Source: Sphingobacteriaceae bacterium UBA6709 (GTDB lineage: Bacteria; Bacteroidota; Bacteroidia; Sphingobacteriales; Sphingobacteriaceae). From it: a DNA stretch of 44,553 bases. The DNA is taken from positions 85,203 to 129,755 of the forward strand of contig DKIV01000007.1 of NCBI GenBank assembly GCA_002454425.1, read 5' to 3'. Positions 7,765-16,404 of this stretch are shown piece by piece. Position numbers and translations under genes: made by a program. The notes under the pieces were generated by a model. That model did no database searches. It was not told the DNA's origin and saw only the letters and a list, made by a program, of their open reading frames with translations. How positions within the stretch are numbered: position 1 is the stretch's first letter; each line of letters begins with the position of its first letter.

Positions 7765-10700
7765 ATGAATCAGCGAATTTCAAGAATTAATGGCTATACA
7801 TTCACCGATTTAAGTCCCTGGTACATTGAACAATTATGTGGTTCAGATACTCGTATTGATGGATCTGACAGCTATTATATCACTGTTGCCGACATTACGC
7901 TGAACGCGGGAACATTTACATCATCGCGCGCTGACTCTGACTTTCCGGAGCTGAGCGTCTCTCAGGGAGAAGACTATATAGAGACTCGCTGTACATGCGA
8001 CATGGCTTATGGAGCGCTTTGCGTACATGGGGCAATGGCGTTGAACTACATTTTAAGGGAAGAAAGCATACGCATCTTCTTCGATCGGGAATTGAGGAAC
8101 AAAAAGATAAAGGAGGTGGCGGTACGCTACGGCCTGGAAAATGACGCAGACGTTTACGGTTACTTTAGGCTTTTATACAAGGCGGGAAGCACCCAAATAC
8201 TTCCTGTTGATCCTGCGTTGACAGATCTTCAGGAAGCGTGTTCGATATTCCCGCATAGCGAGCAACAACATCCCAATAGCGATCCTGATGATAAAAAGCT
8301 GATAGTTGTCCTTTCCCAAAACCGCTTTTATAATCACCTACAGGCTGGCATCTATCGTTGTAAGCTTGACAGACAAGGTAGACCGATGGCAACGCTCGAT
8401 GTTGTTGAACCTACGCAATTGCTCTGGAATAGAGCGTATGCTAATCATTATCGCTTCTTCTCTGCCATATCGGAGCTATCACGGCTAAACGATAAATTTG
8501 ACGATGCCGCGCGTAATGAAGCGATTTTCTGCCTCATTGAAAATAACCCCGGATTGCCGATTTTCCTACATGACCGTTCAAGATCCGAGAATATTATCGC
8601 CAGATCGCTAACACTAATCGAAGTGCATGACATGACCAAACGCCTTGATTTAAGGATTGAAGCGGAGGGAAGCTTTTACCATTTGTCCGGAACATTAAAT
8701 ACAGAACGAGAACGCGTAAGTCTCGATAAAATAAAAATACAGCTCAATCATTTTTTTGAATATGAGGGGGTATTATATATATCAAAACATCTTCAGGAAA
8801 ATGCATTGTTAACTTTCATGCTAAAGAAGGGCGGAAAACTGCTGGTTCACTTCAGTCAGTTTTCTGAATTATATAACAGTTTGTTATCAATGATACCTTC
8901 ACTAAAGATTATTGAAAAGGAAGCGCCTGCTAAAAGAGGGCAGAACTCCGCCGCGACAGATCTGCATATTGCGAAGCGATTGTATTTAAGCCGCTCGGAC
9001 GAATATGTTTATTTCAAGCCGGTGTTATGTTACGGAAAGGTGGAAGTACCCTTATTATCGGACAGGTTACTATACGTGGCCGACGAGCAGGGAAAGCCTG
9101 TGAGACTACAGCGGGATAAAGCATTGGAAGACGATTTCATGAACACCTTAGTTCGGTTTCATGAGCATCTGAAGGAACAAGCGGCGGATGCCACTTCCTC
9201 ACTAAGTATCCATAAAAAGCATTTTCTAAATGAAGAGTGGTTCGTAGATTGTTATTATGCCCTACTAGAGAATGATGTAGAAGTATTTGGATTTAATGAC
9301 ATCATAAACAAAAAGATATCTCATGAATCATTAAGCGTTACTATAAACATTTTGAGCGGCGTAAATTGGTTTAATGCAGAGGTAAACGCACGCTTTGGCA
9401 GGCAAAAAGTGAACCTGAAAAAGATTTATAAAGCCGTACAAAACAGAGATCGTTATATCAAACTTGATAATGGAAGTATGGGTATCCTTCCTTCGGAATG
9501 GCTTAATAAATTCAAACAGTGGTTTGACAAGGCGGCGGAAATTGATGCTGAAATGCTGGGCTTTGCGAAAGGCAATTATCAGGACATGCATACGCTGTTT
9601 GACAGAGCGTATTGGGAGCAGTCGGCCTATGAGGAACTCCAGTTAATAAGTAGACAGCTGGCGAATGCTGACGAACATATACCAACCGACATTTCGCCGA
9701 TGTTTCGGGGATCCTTGCGCGAATATCAAATTAAAGGGGTTCAATGGATGACGCGGCTCGCCACCCTGGGAATGGGTGGCTGTCTGGCTGATGATATGGG
9801 GCTGGGGAAAACCATTCAGGTGATTGCCTTTCTTTTAAACCATAAGCATCGCATGGGAGCATTAAAAGCAATCATCGTTCTTCCAACCTCGCTTCTTTTC
9901 AACTGGCAGGAGGAGCTAAGTAAATTCGCGCCAAGCTTTAATACAAGAGTTCTGCATGGAAAGCAAGCTGCCACAGAGGATATATTTCATGAGTGCACCG
10001 ATATTCTGTTAACCAGCTATGGAATCATGATTTCGAAGTCGCATATCATAAGAAAGCAAACTTTCGACTTTGCCTTTTTCGATGAGTCGCAGAACATAAA
10101 GAATCCCAGGTCGCAACGTTACAAGGCTGCCGCAATGTTGCCGGCGAGGGTGAAATTTGTAATTACAGGAACTCCTATAGAGAACAATCTTTTTGATCTT
10201 TATGCCCAGTTGTCTATTTCAACGAAAGGATTGCTTGGGGGACTGCAATACTTCCGTGAAGTTTATTCCACACCCATTGATTCATTCGGAGATCGTCAGC
10301 GCGCGGCCGAGTTACAGGAGCGCGTGAGCCCCTTTCTGTTAAGGCGCACTAAAAAGGAAGTATTAAAAGAGCTGCCGGAAAAAACGGAAATGACCATTTA
10401 TTGTGAGCTTGAGCCCTCGCAACGTAAGGTTTACGATGCCTATGAACGTGAGTTTAGGGAACTAGTGAGCGCGGCTACGGAGGATGAGCTGGATAAAAGC
10501 CCGATGCACATCCTGCGAGGCATTACGCGCTTGCGACAAATATGCAATTCTCCTTTGCTTATCTCCGGCGAAAAGCATCTTGGTGAGCATTCGGCTAAGA
10601 TAATCCTGCTTATGGAACATATCAGAGAGCTGGCGCCCCAGAATAAGATCCTGATCTTCTCACAGTTTGTGAGCATGCTAAACCTGATTGCGCGCGAGTT

Positions 10701-11103
10701 ATCAAGTGAGGGCATTGAATACGTACAAGTTGATGGTAAAACCAGCAATAGAAAACAAGCGATAGATACTTTCCAAAATGAATCGGGAACGCGCGTGATG
10801 CTGGCGAGCTTGAAAGCGGGAGGGAGCGGCCTGAATCTCACCAAAGCTGACTACGTATATCTTATCGAACCCTGGTGGAATCCGGCGGTGGAAGATCAGG
10901 CAATAGATAGGGCCTACAGACTTGGACGCGAGAATAAGGTGATAGCAATAAGGCTGATTTGCAGAGATACTCTGGAAGAACGTATGATGGAAATTAAGGA
11001 ACGCAAATTATTCAATGCCGACAGCATTCTCGGCACGACATCTGCCATGCCCGTCTTAAATAAGAAGGGACTTCTTCAGCTTCTTAATTCCAAACTTTTT
11101 TAA
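7765..11103 (+). CDS. SWIM zinc-finger SNF2-family helicase/ATPase
   Basis: This 1112-residue protein has three readable parts. A SWIM zinc finger lies near the N-terminus (Cys76, Cys78, Cys86, His88 in CTCDMAYGALCVHGA). A long middle region has no motif I recognise. The C-terminal half is a complete SNF2 motor: the Walker A region ADDMGLGKT is near residue 675, the DExx box reads DESQ near 772, then TGTPIENN, and the helicase C part has KAGGSGLNLT and AYRLGREN. Such proteins are DNA-stimulated ATPases that remodel protein-DNA or RNA polymerase complexes (the RapA/HepA group is the best known). DESQ instead of DEAH/DEAQ is a mild departure. It appears to be a single-gene unit, and nothing around it suggests a restriction or defence role. 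Confidence 0.88.
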   Translation: MNQRISRINGYTFTDLSPWYIEQLCGSDTRIDGSDSYYITVADITLNAGTFTSSRADSDFPELSVSQGEDYIETRCTCDMAYGALCVHGAMALNYILREESIRIFFDRELRNKKIKEVAVRYGLENDADVYGYFRLLYKAGSTQILPVDPALTDLQEACSIFPHSEQQHPNSDPDDKKLIVVLSQNRFYNHLQAGIYRCKLDRQGRPMATLDVVEPTQLLWNRAYANHYRFFSAISELSRLNDKFDDAARNEAIFCLIENNPGLPIFLHDRSRSENIIARSLTLIEVHDMTKRLDLRIEAEGSFYHLSGTLNTERERVSLDKIKIQLNHFFEYEGVLYISKHLQENALLTFMLKKGGKLLVHFSQFSELYNSLLSMIPSLKIIEKEAPAKRGQNSAATDLHIAKRLYLSRSDEYVYFKPVLCYGKVEVPLLSDRLLYVADEQGKPVRLQRDKALEDDFMNTLVRFHEHLKEQAADATSSLSIHKKHFLNEEWFVDCYYALLENDVEVFGFNDIINKKISHESLSVTINILSGVNWFNAEVNARFGRQKVNLKKIYKAVQNRDRYIKLDNGSMGILPSEWLNKFKQWFDKAAEIDAEMLGFAKGNYQDMHTLFDRAYWEQSAYEELQLISRQLANADEHIPTDISPMFRGSLREYQIKGVQWMTRLATLGMGGCLADDMGLGKTIQVIAFLLNHKHRMGALKAIIVLPTSLLFNWQEELSKFAPSFNTRVLHGKQAATEDIFHECTDILLTSYGIMISKSHIIRKQTFDFAFFDESQNIKNPRSQRYKAAAMLPARVKFVITGTPIENNLFDLYAQLSISTKGLLGGLQYFREVYSTPIDSFGDRQRAAELQERVSPFLLRRTKKEVLKELPEKTEMTIYCELEPSQRKVYDAYEREFRELVSAATEDELDKSPMHILRGITRLRQICNSPLLISGEKHLGEHSAKIILLMEHIRELAPQNKILIFSQFVSMLNLIARELSSEGIEYVQVDGKTSNRKQAIDTFQNESGTRVMLASLKAGGSGLNLTKADYVYLIEPWWNPAVEDQAIDRAYRLGRENKVIAIRLICRDTLEERMMEIKERKLFNADSILGTTSAMPVLNKKGLLQLLNSKLF

Positions 11104-11220
11104 GATTCGCAAATATTTGAATTTAAAGCATTTGTACATAAAAACGCTTCTATAGCCATAATAAGCGCACTTTTTATTAAAAAAAAGCATCTTTCCTCTT
11201 TACAAATTCTCTTTTAATTG

Positions 11221-11228
11221 TATCTTTG
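11221..11228 (+). promoter_or_regulatory. Promoter -7 box for tRNA-Gln
   Basis: TATCTTTG is an exact TAnnTTTG match, 39 bases before the mature tRNA 5' end. It leaves a short 5' leader to be trimmed by RNase P. Confidence 0.65.
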
Positions 11229-11267
11229 CACCACGCTTTTAAAGAAAGGCGCGTTCATAAAAAAGAT

Positions 11268-11338
11268 AGTCTTGTAGTGTAATGGTACCACGTCAGATTC
11301 TGGCTCTGAAAATCTAGGTTCGAACCCTAGCAAGACTA
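11268..11338 (+). tRNA. tRNA-Gln (anticodon CTG)
   Basis: The full cloverleaf can be drawn. The acceptor stem is AGTCTTG with CAAGACT, followed by discriminator A. A D-arm is present. The anticodon stem TCAGA/TCTGA encloses the loop TTCTGGC with anticodon CTG, which reads CAG. There is a 4-base variable loop, and the T-arm is CTAGG-TTCGAAC-CCTAG. CCA is not encoded. The unit stands alone, with its own promoter and a strong terminator right behind it. Confidence 0.93.
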
Positions 11339-11341
11339 CTG

Positions 11342-11378
11342 AAAAGAGACAATTCGAAAAGGGTTGTCTCTTTTTTTT
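11342..11378 (+). terminator. Intrinsic terminator of tRNA-Gln
   Basis: AAAAGAGACAA (11342-11352) pairs perfectly with TTGTCTCTTTT (11364-11374) over 11 bp, and the T-run continues to 11378. It starts four bases after the tRNA. Confidence 0.9.
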
Positions 11379-11379
11379 G

Positions 11380-11691
11380 TGATCGAAAAAAAAGACCTCG
11401 GTTAAGAAACGCGTCTTTAGGACTTCGTTGATTTAGTACCTCAAATAGTGGAAAACAGCAAGCGTAGGTTCAAACATGACAGCCGTATTACAATTACAAA
11501 ACTAACTGATTCACAATTACAACCGCAAAAAAACATTGATTAAACGGGGTTAAAGGGTTGTTTGAATTTGTTTTCCACACGATGTAGAAAAGTTTTGTTA
11601 GTTAATTGAAACCGTTTGAAGCACCTTTGACCCCGCAAGCTGACACAGCGGGCAACACCAACCAGTAGATAATTTTTAAAGAATACTTGTT
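11380..11691 (+). promoter_or_regulatory. Leader/regulatory region of the nrd operon
   Basis: This 310-bp stretch has no gene. It holds two exact copies of ACAATTACAA 23 bp apart (11490-11499 and 11513-11522). It also holds an inverted pair of DnaA-box-like 9-mers (TTTTCCACA at 11571-11579, and TGTAGAAAA at 11583-11591), and a GC-rich hairpin CCCGC/GCGGG (11632-11636 with 11648-11652) shortly before the first gene. No exact TAnnTTTG box was found. NrdR boxes of the usual form were not recognised. These elements probably tie ribonucleotide reductase expression to replication or dNTP status, but that is inference. Confidence 0.5.
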
Positions 11692-11928
11692 ATGAAAAGA
11701 ATTTTGAAGTTTGAGAAAAATGACTGTGCTCCATGCAATATGGTATCTGAGTATCTTGATAAAAATGGTGTAGCATACGAGAAGGTCAATCCATTTGATC
11801 AACCGGATCTGGCCGCGCAATTCAGAGTTCGCAGCGTACCTACAGTAATCGTTTTGAAAGAGAACGAAGAGGTACATCGCATCATTGGCTTCAAACCAGA
11901 AGAGCTTTTGAAGGCTGTCGCTGTTTAA
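11692..11928 (+). CDS. Small thioredoxin-like reductant of ribonucleotide reductase
   Basis: The 78-residue protein has a CAPC redox motif (Cys12, Cys15 in DCAPCNMVSEYL) and a thioredoxin/glutaredoxin-like core with the cis-proline stretch VRSVPTVIVLKENEE. Its small size and its place as first gene of a class Ib operon suggest it plays the NrdH role, passing electrons to the C-terminal cysteines of NrdE. The active site differs from classic NrdH (usually C-V/M-Q-C) and is closer to thioredoxins, so I withhold the nrdH symbol. The next gene starts 9 bases after the stop. Confidence 0.82.
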   Translation: MKRILKFEKNDCAPCNMVSEYLDKNGVAYEKVNPFDQPDLAAQFRVRSVPTVIVLKENEEVHRIIGFKPEELLKAVAV

Positions 11929-11937
11929 TACTTTTCT

Positions 11938-12303
11938 ATGTGGATTTATTACGATAGTAAAACAGGAAACGTTCAGCGCTTTATGGAAAAGATAAAAGCT
12001 GAACGGCATTGGCACATCGAAAAGATAAACTCGGATATGCACATAGATCACCCCGGCCATCTTGTAACATTTACCACCCGAATAGGAGAGATTCCAGAAT
12101 CGACAATGAAGTTTCTGCAGTCGAATGCAGATAGAATACAAACAATATCATCAAGCGGCAACCGCAATTGGGGAAAGAACTTTGCCGTAGCGGCAGATCG
12201 TGTGTCAGGAGCCTTTGGAATTCCGATCACGTTAAAGTTTGAACTTTCGGGAACCCGCACAGATGTAAGCTCATTTATTAACGCAATAGAAAACTACTTA
12301 TGA
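11938..12303 (+). CDS. nrdI: NrdI flavodoxin-like RNR activator
   Basis: The 121-residue protein opens with a flavodoxin-type strand and phosphate loop, WIYYDSKTGNVQRFMEK. It carries SSSGNRNWGKNFAVAADRVS, the second FMN-contact region characteristic of NrdI. NrdI reduces oxygen to the oxidant that assembles the Mn(III)2-tyrosyl radical of NrdF. The stop codon overlaps the nrdE start as ATGA (12300-12303), so the two are translationally coupled. Its presence confirms that the reductase is class Ib rather than class Ia. Confidence 0.93.
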   Translation: MWIYYDSKTGNVQRFMEKIKAERHWHIEKINSDMHIDHPGHLVTFTTRIGEIPESTMKFLQSNADRIQTISSSGNRNWGKNFAVAADRVSGAFGIPITLKFELSGTRTDVSSFINAIENYL

Positions 12304-14390
12304 TTGCCAAGAAATGGATCCTGCTTAATAATGAGATTATGATTAAGCAGGATGATGAATTCAGCCTCCACAAGGACAAGGAAGCTGTACGCTCTTACTT
12401 TTTAGATTACGTCAATAAGAACACGGTATTTTTCTATACCCTGAAGGAGAAAATAGATTATCTCATCGAGAACAATTATTACGTTAACTTTTACGAATGG
12501 TATACCTTTGACCAGATGAAACAGGTGTTTGACCTGGTTTATAGTAGAAAGTTCCGTTTTCCTTCTTTTATGAGCGCCTTCAAGTTCTTCCAAAGCTACG
12601 CGCTGCGAGATGATTCCGGCGAGAAGTTTCTGGAGCGCTATGAGGACAGACTGGCGGTGATTGCTTTGTTTTTAGCCCGGGGCGACGTAAACAAGGCGAT
12701 GGAGACGGCTGAAATACTTATCAATCAGGAATATCAGCCAGCAACACCGACCTTCCTCAACGCGGGTAAGAAGCGTTCCGGAGAGTTGGTATCCTGTTTC
12801 CTTGATGAAGTAGGAGATAACCTCAACGGCATTGGATATGCTATTGACTCGGCAATGAAACTCTCATCAATAGGAGGAGGCGTTTCTTTTAATATGTCAA
12901 AGGTGCGCGCACGCGGAGAAGCCATAAAGGGCGTAGAAAACCTCTCCAGCGGTGTACTTCCTGTAATGAAGATATTCGAAGATACGTTCTCCTACGCCAA
13001 TCAGCTGGGACAACGTCCCGGTGCCGGAGCGGTATATCTGAACGTATTCCATGCTGACGTTGAGGAATTTCTGGATTGCAAGAAGATCAACGTAGACGAA
13101 AAAGTGCGTATTAAGAGCTTATCTATCGGGGTTATCGTTCCAGACAAGTTCATGGAACTTGCGGAGAATGACGAACCTTGTTATTTGTTCTATCCGCATA
13201 CGGTGATGCTGGAGTATGGTCAATATCTGGACGAGCTGGATATGGATGCCATGTATGAAGAGCTTATAACGAATCCTAAGATACGTAAGCGGAAGGTTAA
13301 CGCCCGCCATCTGCTGGTGAAGATAGCGCAAACGCAGAAAGAAAGCGGATATCCCTATCTTTTCTTCAAAGGTAATGCCAACCGTCAGCATCCTTTAGAA
13401 GGAGTAGGTAACGTTAAATTTTCTAATCTATGTACTGAGATTATGCAGATCTCTGACGTTTCAGATATTGAAAGCTACGGAAAGCAAGATACCATACGTT
13501 ATGGAATCTCCTGTAATCTGGGATCGCTGAATATCGTTACCGTGATGGAGAATAAGCGTATCAAGGAAGCGGTAAAGACAGCCATGGACGCCCTGACGAT
13601 CGTGTCTGATTTTACTAATATTGAGATGGTGCCTTCGATAAGCAAGGCAAACGCGGAACTCCATAGTGTAGGTTTGGGAGCAATGAATCTTCACGGATTT
13701 CTTGCTAAGAACTTTATCATGTATGAAAGCGATGAGGCTCTTGAATTTGCCAACGTGTTCTTCATGATGGTAAATTATTACTCCCTGGAACGTTCGATGG
13801 AAATAGCGCGCGAACGTAAAAAGACATTCGCCGGCTTTGAAAATTCCCGTTATGCATCAGGCTCGTATTTTGACAAGTATGTAGCAGAAGACATCATTCC
13901 TCAAAGGGCGAAAATACAGGCACTCTTCGAAGGCGTCCATATTCCTACCAAGGAGGACTGGGCACAATTGAAAGAGGCTGTGGCTGAACATGGTTTATAC
14001 CACGCTTACCGTCTCGCTATCGCGCCAAATCAATCAACTGCTTATATTATGAATTCAACGGCGTCAGTGATGCCAGTTGTGGATGTAATAGAAGTTAGAG
14101 AATACGGCGATAGTACCACTTATTATCCGATGCCATACCTGACGAATGATAATTACTTCTATTACAAGTCGGCGTATGATATGGATCAGAAAAAAGTACT
14201 GCGTCTGATTTCCGTAATACAGCGACATGTGGATCAGGGAATATCAACGATACTCCATACAAATAGTAAAGATACCACACGTGATCTTTCTGTATACTAT
14301 ATCTATGCTCACAAAATGGGCTTAAAATCACTGTATTACACACGCACACGTAAAGCGTCTATTGATGAGTGTGTATCTTGCGCCGTTTAA
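12300..14390 (+). CDS. nrdE: Class Ib ribonucleotide reductase, large (alpha) subunit
   Basis: This 696-residue catalytic subunit reduces NDPs to dNDPs. The redox pair is Cys166 (ELVSCFLDEVGDN) and Cys405 (YGISCNLGSLN). The active-site set Asn376, Cys378 and Glu380 lies in SNLCTEI, with Cys378 as the thiyl radical site. The C-terminal ECVSCAV is the swinging CxxC that the thioredoxin-like protein re-reduces. There is no N-terminal ATP-cone, as expected for class Ib, so dATP feedback through a cone is absent. It follows nrdI with a 4-base overlap and is followed by nrdF after 3 bases. Confidence 0.96.
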   Translation: MIAKKWILLNNEIMIKQDDEFSLHKDKEAVRSYFLDYVNKNTVFFYTLKEKIDYLIENNYYVNFYEWYTFDQMKQVFDLVYSRKFRFPSFMSAFKFFQSYALRDDSGEKFLERYEDRLAVIALFLARGDVNKAMETAEILINQEYQPATPTFLNAGKKRSGELVSCFLDEVGDNLNGIGYAIDSAMKLSSIGGGVSFNMSKVRARGEAIKGVENLSSGVLPVMKIFEDTFSYANQLGQRPGAGAVYLNVFHADVEEFLDCKKINVDEKVRIKSLSIGVIVPDKFMELAENDEPCYLFYPHTVMLEYGQYLDELDMDAMYEELITNPKIRKRKVNARHLLVKIAQTQKESGYPYLFFKGNANRQHPLEGVGNVKFSNLCTEIMQISDVSDIESYGKQDTIRYGISCNLGSLNIVTVMENKRIKEAVKTAMDALTIVSDFTNIEMVPSISKANAELHSVGLGAMNLHGFLAKNFIMYESDEALEFANVFFMMVNYYSLERSMEIARERKKTFAGFENSRYASGSYFDKYVAEDIIPQRAKIQALFEGVHIPTKEDWAQLKEAVAEHGLYHAYRLAIAPNQSTAYIMNSTASVMPVVDVIEVREYGDSTTYYPMPYLTNDNYFYYKSAYDMDQKKVLRLISVIQRHVDQGISTILHTNSKDTTRDLSVYYIYAHKMGLKSLYYTRTRKASIDECVSCAV

Positions 14391-14393
14391 CGA

Positions 14394-15386
14394 ATGAATG
14401 AAATGAAACAATATACTGCCGTTAACTGGAACACTCCTGAAAATGATTACGCGGGAATGTTCTGGGAACAAAATCTAAGGCAATTCTGGATCGATACTGA
14501 ATATATCCCCTCAAAAGATATTGATAGTTGGAAAGGGCTTGATCCTGCAATGCAGGAAGCATATAAAAGAGCGTTAGGAGGCCTGACGCTTCTTGATACG
14601 CTACAAAGCCATACCGGCATGCCGAAGATTATCGATCACATAGATTCACTGCAAAACAAGGCTGTTCTTTCGTTCATGTGTATGATGGAAGCAATTCATG
14701 CTAAATCATATTCTACAATTTTTACTACCGTTAGCAGCACCCCAGAGATCAATGAAATCTTTGAATGGGTACAGCATAATAAACGTCTGCAGTATAAAGC
14801 GGCAACGATCGATCGTTATTACAGAGCTATTGACAAACAGAATGTCAGCAACCGCGAGTTGTTTATGGCCTTAAGCGCGTCAGTACTTCTCGAATCTTTC
14901 CTTTTCTACAGCGGATTCTTCCTACCATTATGGCTTGCCGGACAAGGACAAATGGTAGCTAGTGCTGACATCATAAAAAAGATCATTGCTGACGAGTCTA
15001 TTCACGGTGTGTTTGTTGGATTGCTGGCTCAGGATATCTACCGCAAGCTCGATGATAAAGAAGGCGTAAAACGCGAACTCGACGAATTGTTAAATCAACT
15101 TTACGAGAATGAACTTCGCTATACTGACGAGGTTTATACAGATGTAGGCTTGTCGGCAGAAGTAAAAGATTACGTTCGTTATAATGCAAACAAGGCAATG
15201 ATGAACCTCGGCTTCGAAGAAATCTTTGAAATTAAGGATATCAATTCAATTGTACTTAATGGATTGAACGTAGATACTACACAACATGACTTCTTTTCAA
15301 AGAAATCTACAAACTACGAGAAATCTACTGAGATTGTACATCTTCGCGATGAAGATTTTAAGTTTGATCTTAATCCCGGGATTTAA
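14394..15386 (+). CDS. nrdF: Class Ib ribonucleotide reductase, small (beta) subunit
   Basis: This 330-residue ferritin-like radical subunit has a complete metal site: Asp68, Glu99, His102 (MMEAIHAKSYSTIF), Glu167 (LLESFLFYSGF), Glu201 and His204 (ADESIHGVFVG). The radical tyrosine is Tyr106. In class Ib the centre works with two manganese, or with iron, and the manganese form needs NrdI, which is encoded in the same operon. The start is at MNEMKQYTAV, three bases after nrdE; a second ATG three codons in is possible. A terminator shared with the convergent LysR gene follows. Confidence 0.96.
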   Translation: MNEMKQYTAVNWNTPENDYAGMFWEQNLRQFWIDTEYIPSKDIDSWKGLDPAMQEAYKRALGGLTLLDTLQSHTGMPKIIDHIDSLQNKAVLSFMCMMEAIHAKSYSTIFTTVSSTPEINEIFEWVQHNKRLQYKAATIDRYYRAIDKQNVSNRELFMALSASVLLESFLFYSGFFLPLWLAGQGQMVASADIIKKIIADESIHGVFVGLLAQDIYRKLDDKEGVKRELDELLNQLYENELRYTDEVYTDVGLSAEVKDYVRYNANKAMMNLGFEEIFEIKDINSIVLNGLNVDTTQHDFFSKKSTNYEKSTEIVHLRDEDFKFDLNPGI

Positions 15387-15410
15387 AGAACATTGACATT
15401 GAAAAAGGGG

Positions 15411-15441
15411 AGGCCGTGCACTATTTGCATGGCCTTTTTTA
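15411..15441. terminator. Bidirectional terminator between nrdF and the LysR gene
   Basis: AGGCCGTGC (15411-15419) pairs with GCATGGCCT (15427-15435), with one G-U pair. T6 follows on the plus strand, and a T-run (complement of AAAAA at about 15402) lies on the minus strand. The gap between the convergent genes is only 60 bases. Confidence 0.8.
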
Positions 15442-15446
15442 TGCCA

Positions 15447-16328
15447 TCATTCCAGACAAATGTTAAGGACTTTTGACAGTACCGGGTTATCGTTATTAGT
15501 GCTCCAGACCAGATACAACTCAGTGCGTTGCCGCACTTTCTCCAACTCAACGAAGGTTAGATTCAGGTCATATCCAAATTTCAAAGCAGTGGGAACAATA
15601 GCAATCCCTAAGCCGGCTTCTACCAATTTAAATATGCTCAAGGCGTTTACCGAGCGATGTAGCACTTTTGGGGTAAATCCGTTATCAGTACAAATACTCA
15701 TTATGAGATCGTAATAATGAGGACTATCCTCACTCGAGAAAAACACAAAAGGCATCTCTTTTAAATCCGACAGGTTCAGCGGCATCGGCATGTGACTAAA
15801 CCCGGGAGGTAAAACTACGGAAAACGTATCCCGGAAAATCAGATGCCCCTGAATGCCCGCGGGAAGATTCGGTACACGAACAAATCCTATATCCAAACGC
15901 TGCTTTAAGAGCGCGTCCAGCTGTGCCTTGTTGCTCATCTCTTCCAAGCTAGTGCTTAACAACGGATGATGCATAGAAAGCTTGATAAGCAAGTCGGGAA
16001 CAAACTTTTGCGCTGCGGATCCAAGGAAGCCTATTTTCAAATGACCTTCATTTCCTTCGCTAATATCTTTAATCTTATCCTTTACCTGTTCAAGCCTATC
16101 AAATATCTTTTGCGATTCCTGTTGCAAAAATTTACCCGCGGGACTAAGTTTCACACTACGTTTTGTCCTGTCAAATAGTTTAACTTTATATAGATCCTCC
16201 ATCTGCTGAATCTGTCGACTCAAACCGGGCTGAGAAATACATAAGCGCGTAGCGGCTTTTCTGAAGTTCAGCTCATCAGCAACTGTAAGAAAATAGCGAA
16301 GATGCCTGAGATCTATTTGATTACTCAT
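15447..16328 (-). CDS. LysR-family transcriptional regulator, likely of the hut operon
   Basis: The protein is about 293 residues. It has an N-terminal winged helix-turn-helix (LRHLRYFLTVADELNFRKAATRLCISQPGLSRQIQQME), a linker helix and a periplasmic-binding-like effector domain of the LysR type. I start it at the ATG at 16328 (MSNQIDLRHL) rather than at the TTG three codons upstream. It is divergent from hutH with a 76-base gap that contains a conspicuous dyad, so control of histidine use is the natural inference. Histidine operons elsewhere are commonly run by HutC (GntR family) or HutP, so a LysR regulator here is unusual. Urocanate or histidine would be the likely co-inducer. Confidence 0.88.
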   Translation of the reverse strand: MSNQIDLRHLRYFLTVADELNFRKAATRLCISQPGLSRQIQQMEDLYKVKLFDRTKRSVKLSPAGKFLQQESQKIFDRLEQVKDKIKDISEGNEGHLKIGFLGSAAQKFVPDLLIKLSMHHPLLSTSLEEMSNKAQLDALLKQRLDIGFVRVPNLPAGIQGHLIFRDTFSVVLPPGFSHMPMPLNLSDLKEMPFVFFSSEDSPHYYDLIMSICTDNGFTPKVLHRSVNALSIFKLVEAGLGIAIVPTALKFGYDLNLTFVELEKVRQRTELYLVWSTNNDNPVLSKVLNICLE

Positions 16329-16340
16329 AGTTATCAATAA

Positions 16341-16369
16341 GTGATGTAAATAGTATTTATAAGCATCAC
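16341..16369. promoter_or_regulatory. Probable LysR operator between the regulator and hutH
   Basis: GTGATG (16341-16346) and CATCAC (16364-16369) are perfect inverted halves. Between them lies an inner perfect palindrome TAAATA-G-TATTTA (16347-16359). The outer dyad ends 11 bases before the hut -7 box, a normal place for LysR activator binding. Confidence 0.65.
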
Positions 16370-16379
16370 AATTATAGGA

Positions 16380-16387
16380 TATATTTG
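16380..16387 (+). promoter_or_regulatory. Promoter -7 box for the hut operon
   Basis: TATATTTG is an exact TAnnTTTG match, 17 bases before the hutH ATG. No TTTG is found at the expected -33 spacing, which fits a promoter that needs an activator. Confidence 0.7.
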
Positions 16388-16404
16388 CTTAAATACCGTG
16401 AAAT

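Noticed and set aside
7765..11103. SNF2 helicase as part of a DISARM- or BREX-like defence system
   Set aside because: No methyltransferase, DUF1998, phospholipase D, PglX or other defence gene lies near. The neighbours are polyamine and dNTP metabolism.
11632..11652. Possible cobalamin-type riboswitch before the nrd operon, suggested by CCCCGCAAGCTGA
   Set aside because: It resembles one short piece of the cobalamin core, but the other conserved blocks and helices are missing. Class Ib reductase also does not use B12.
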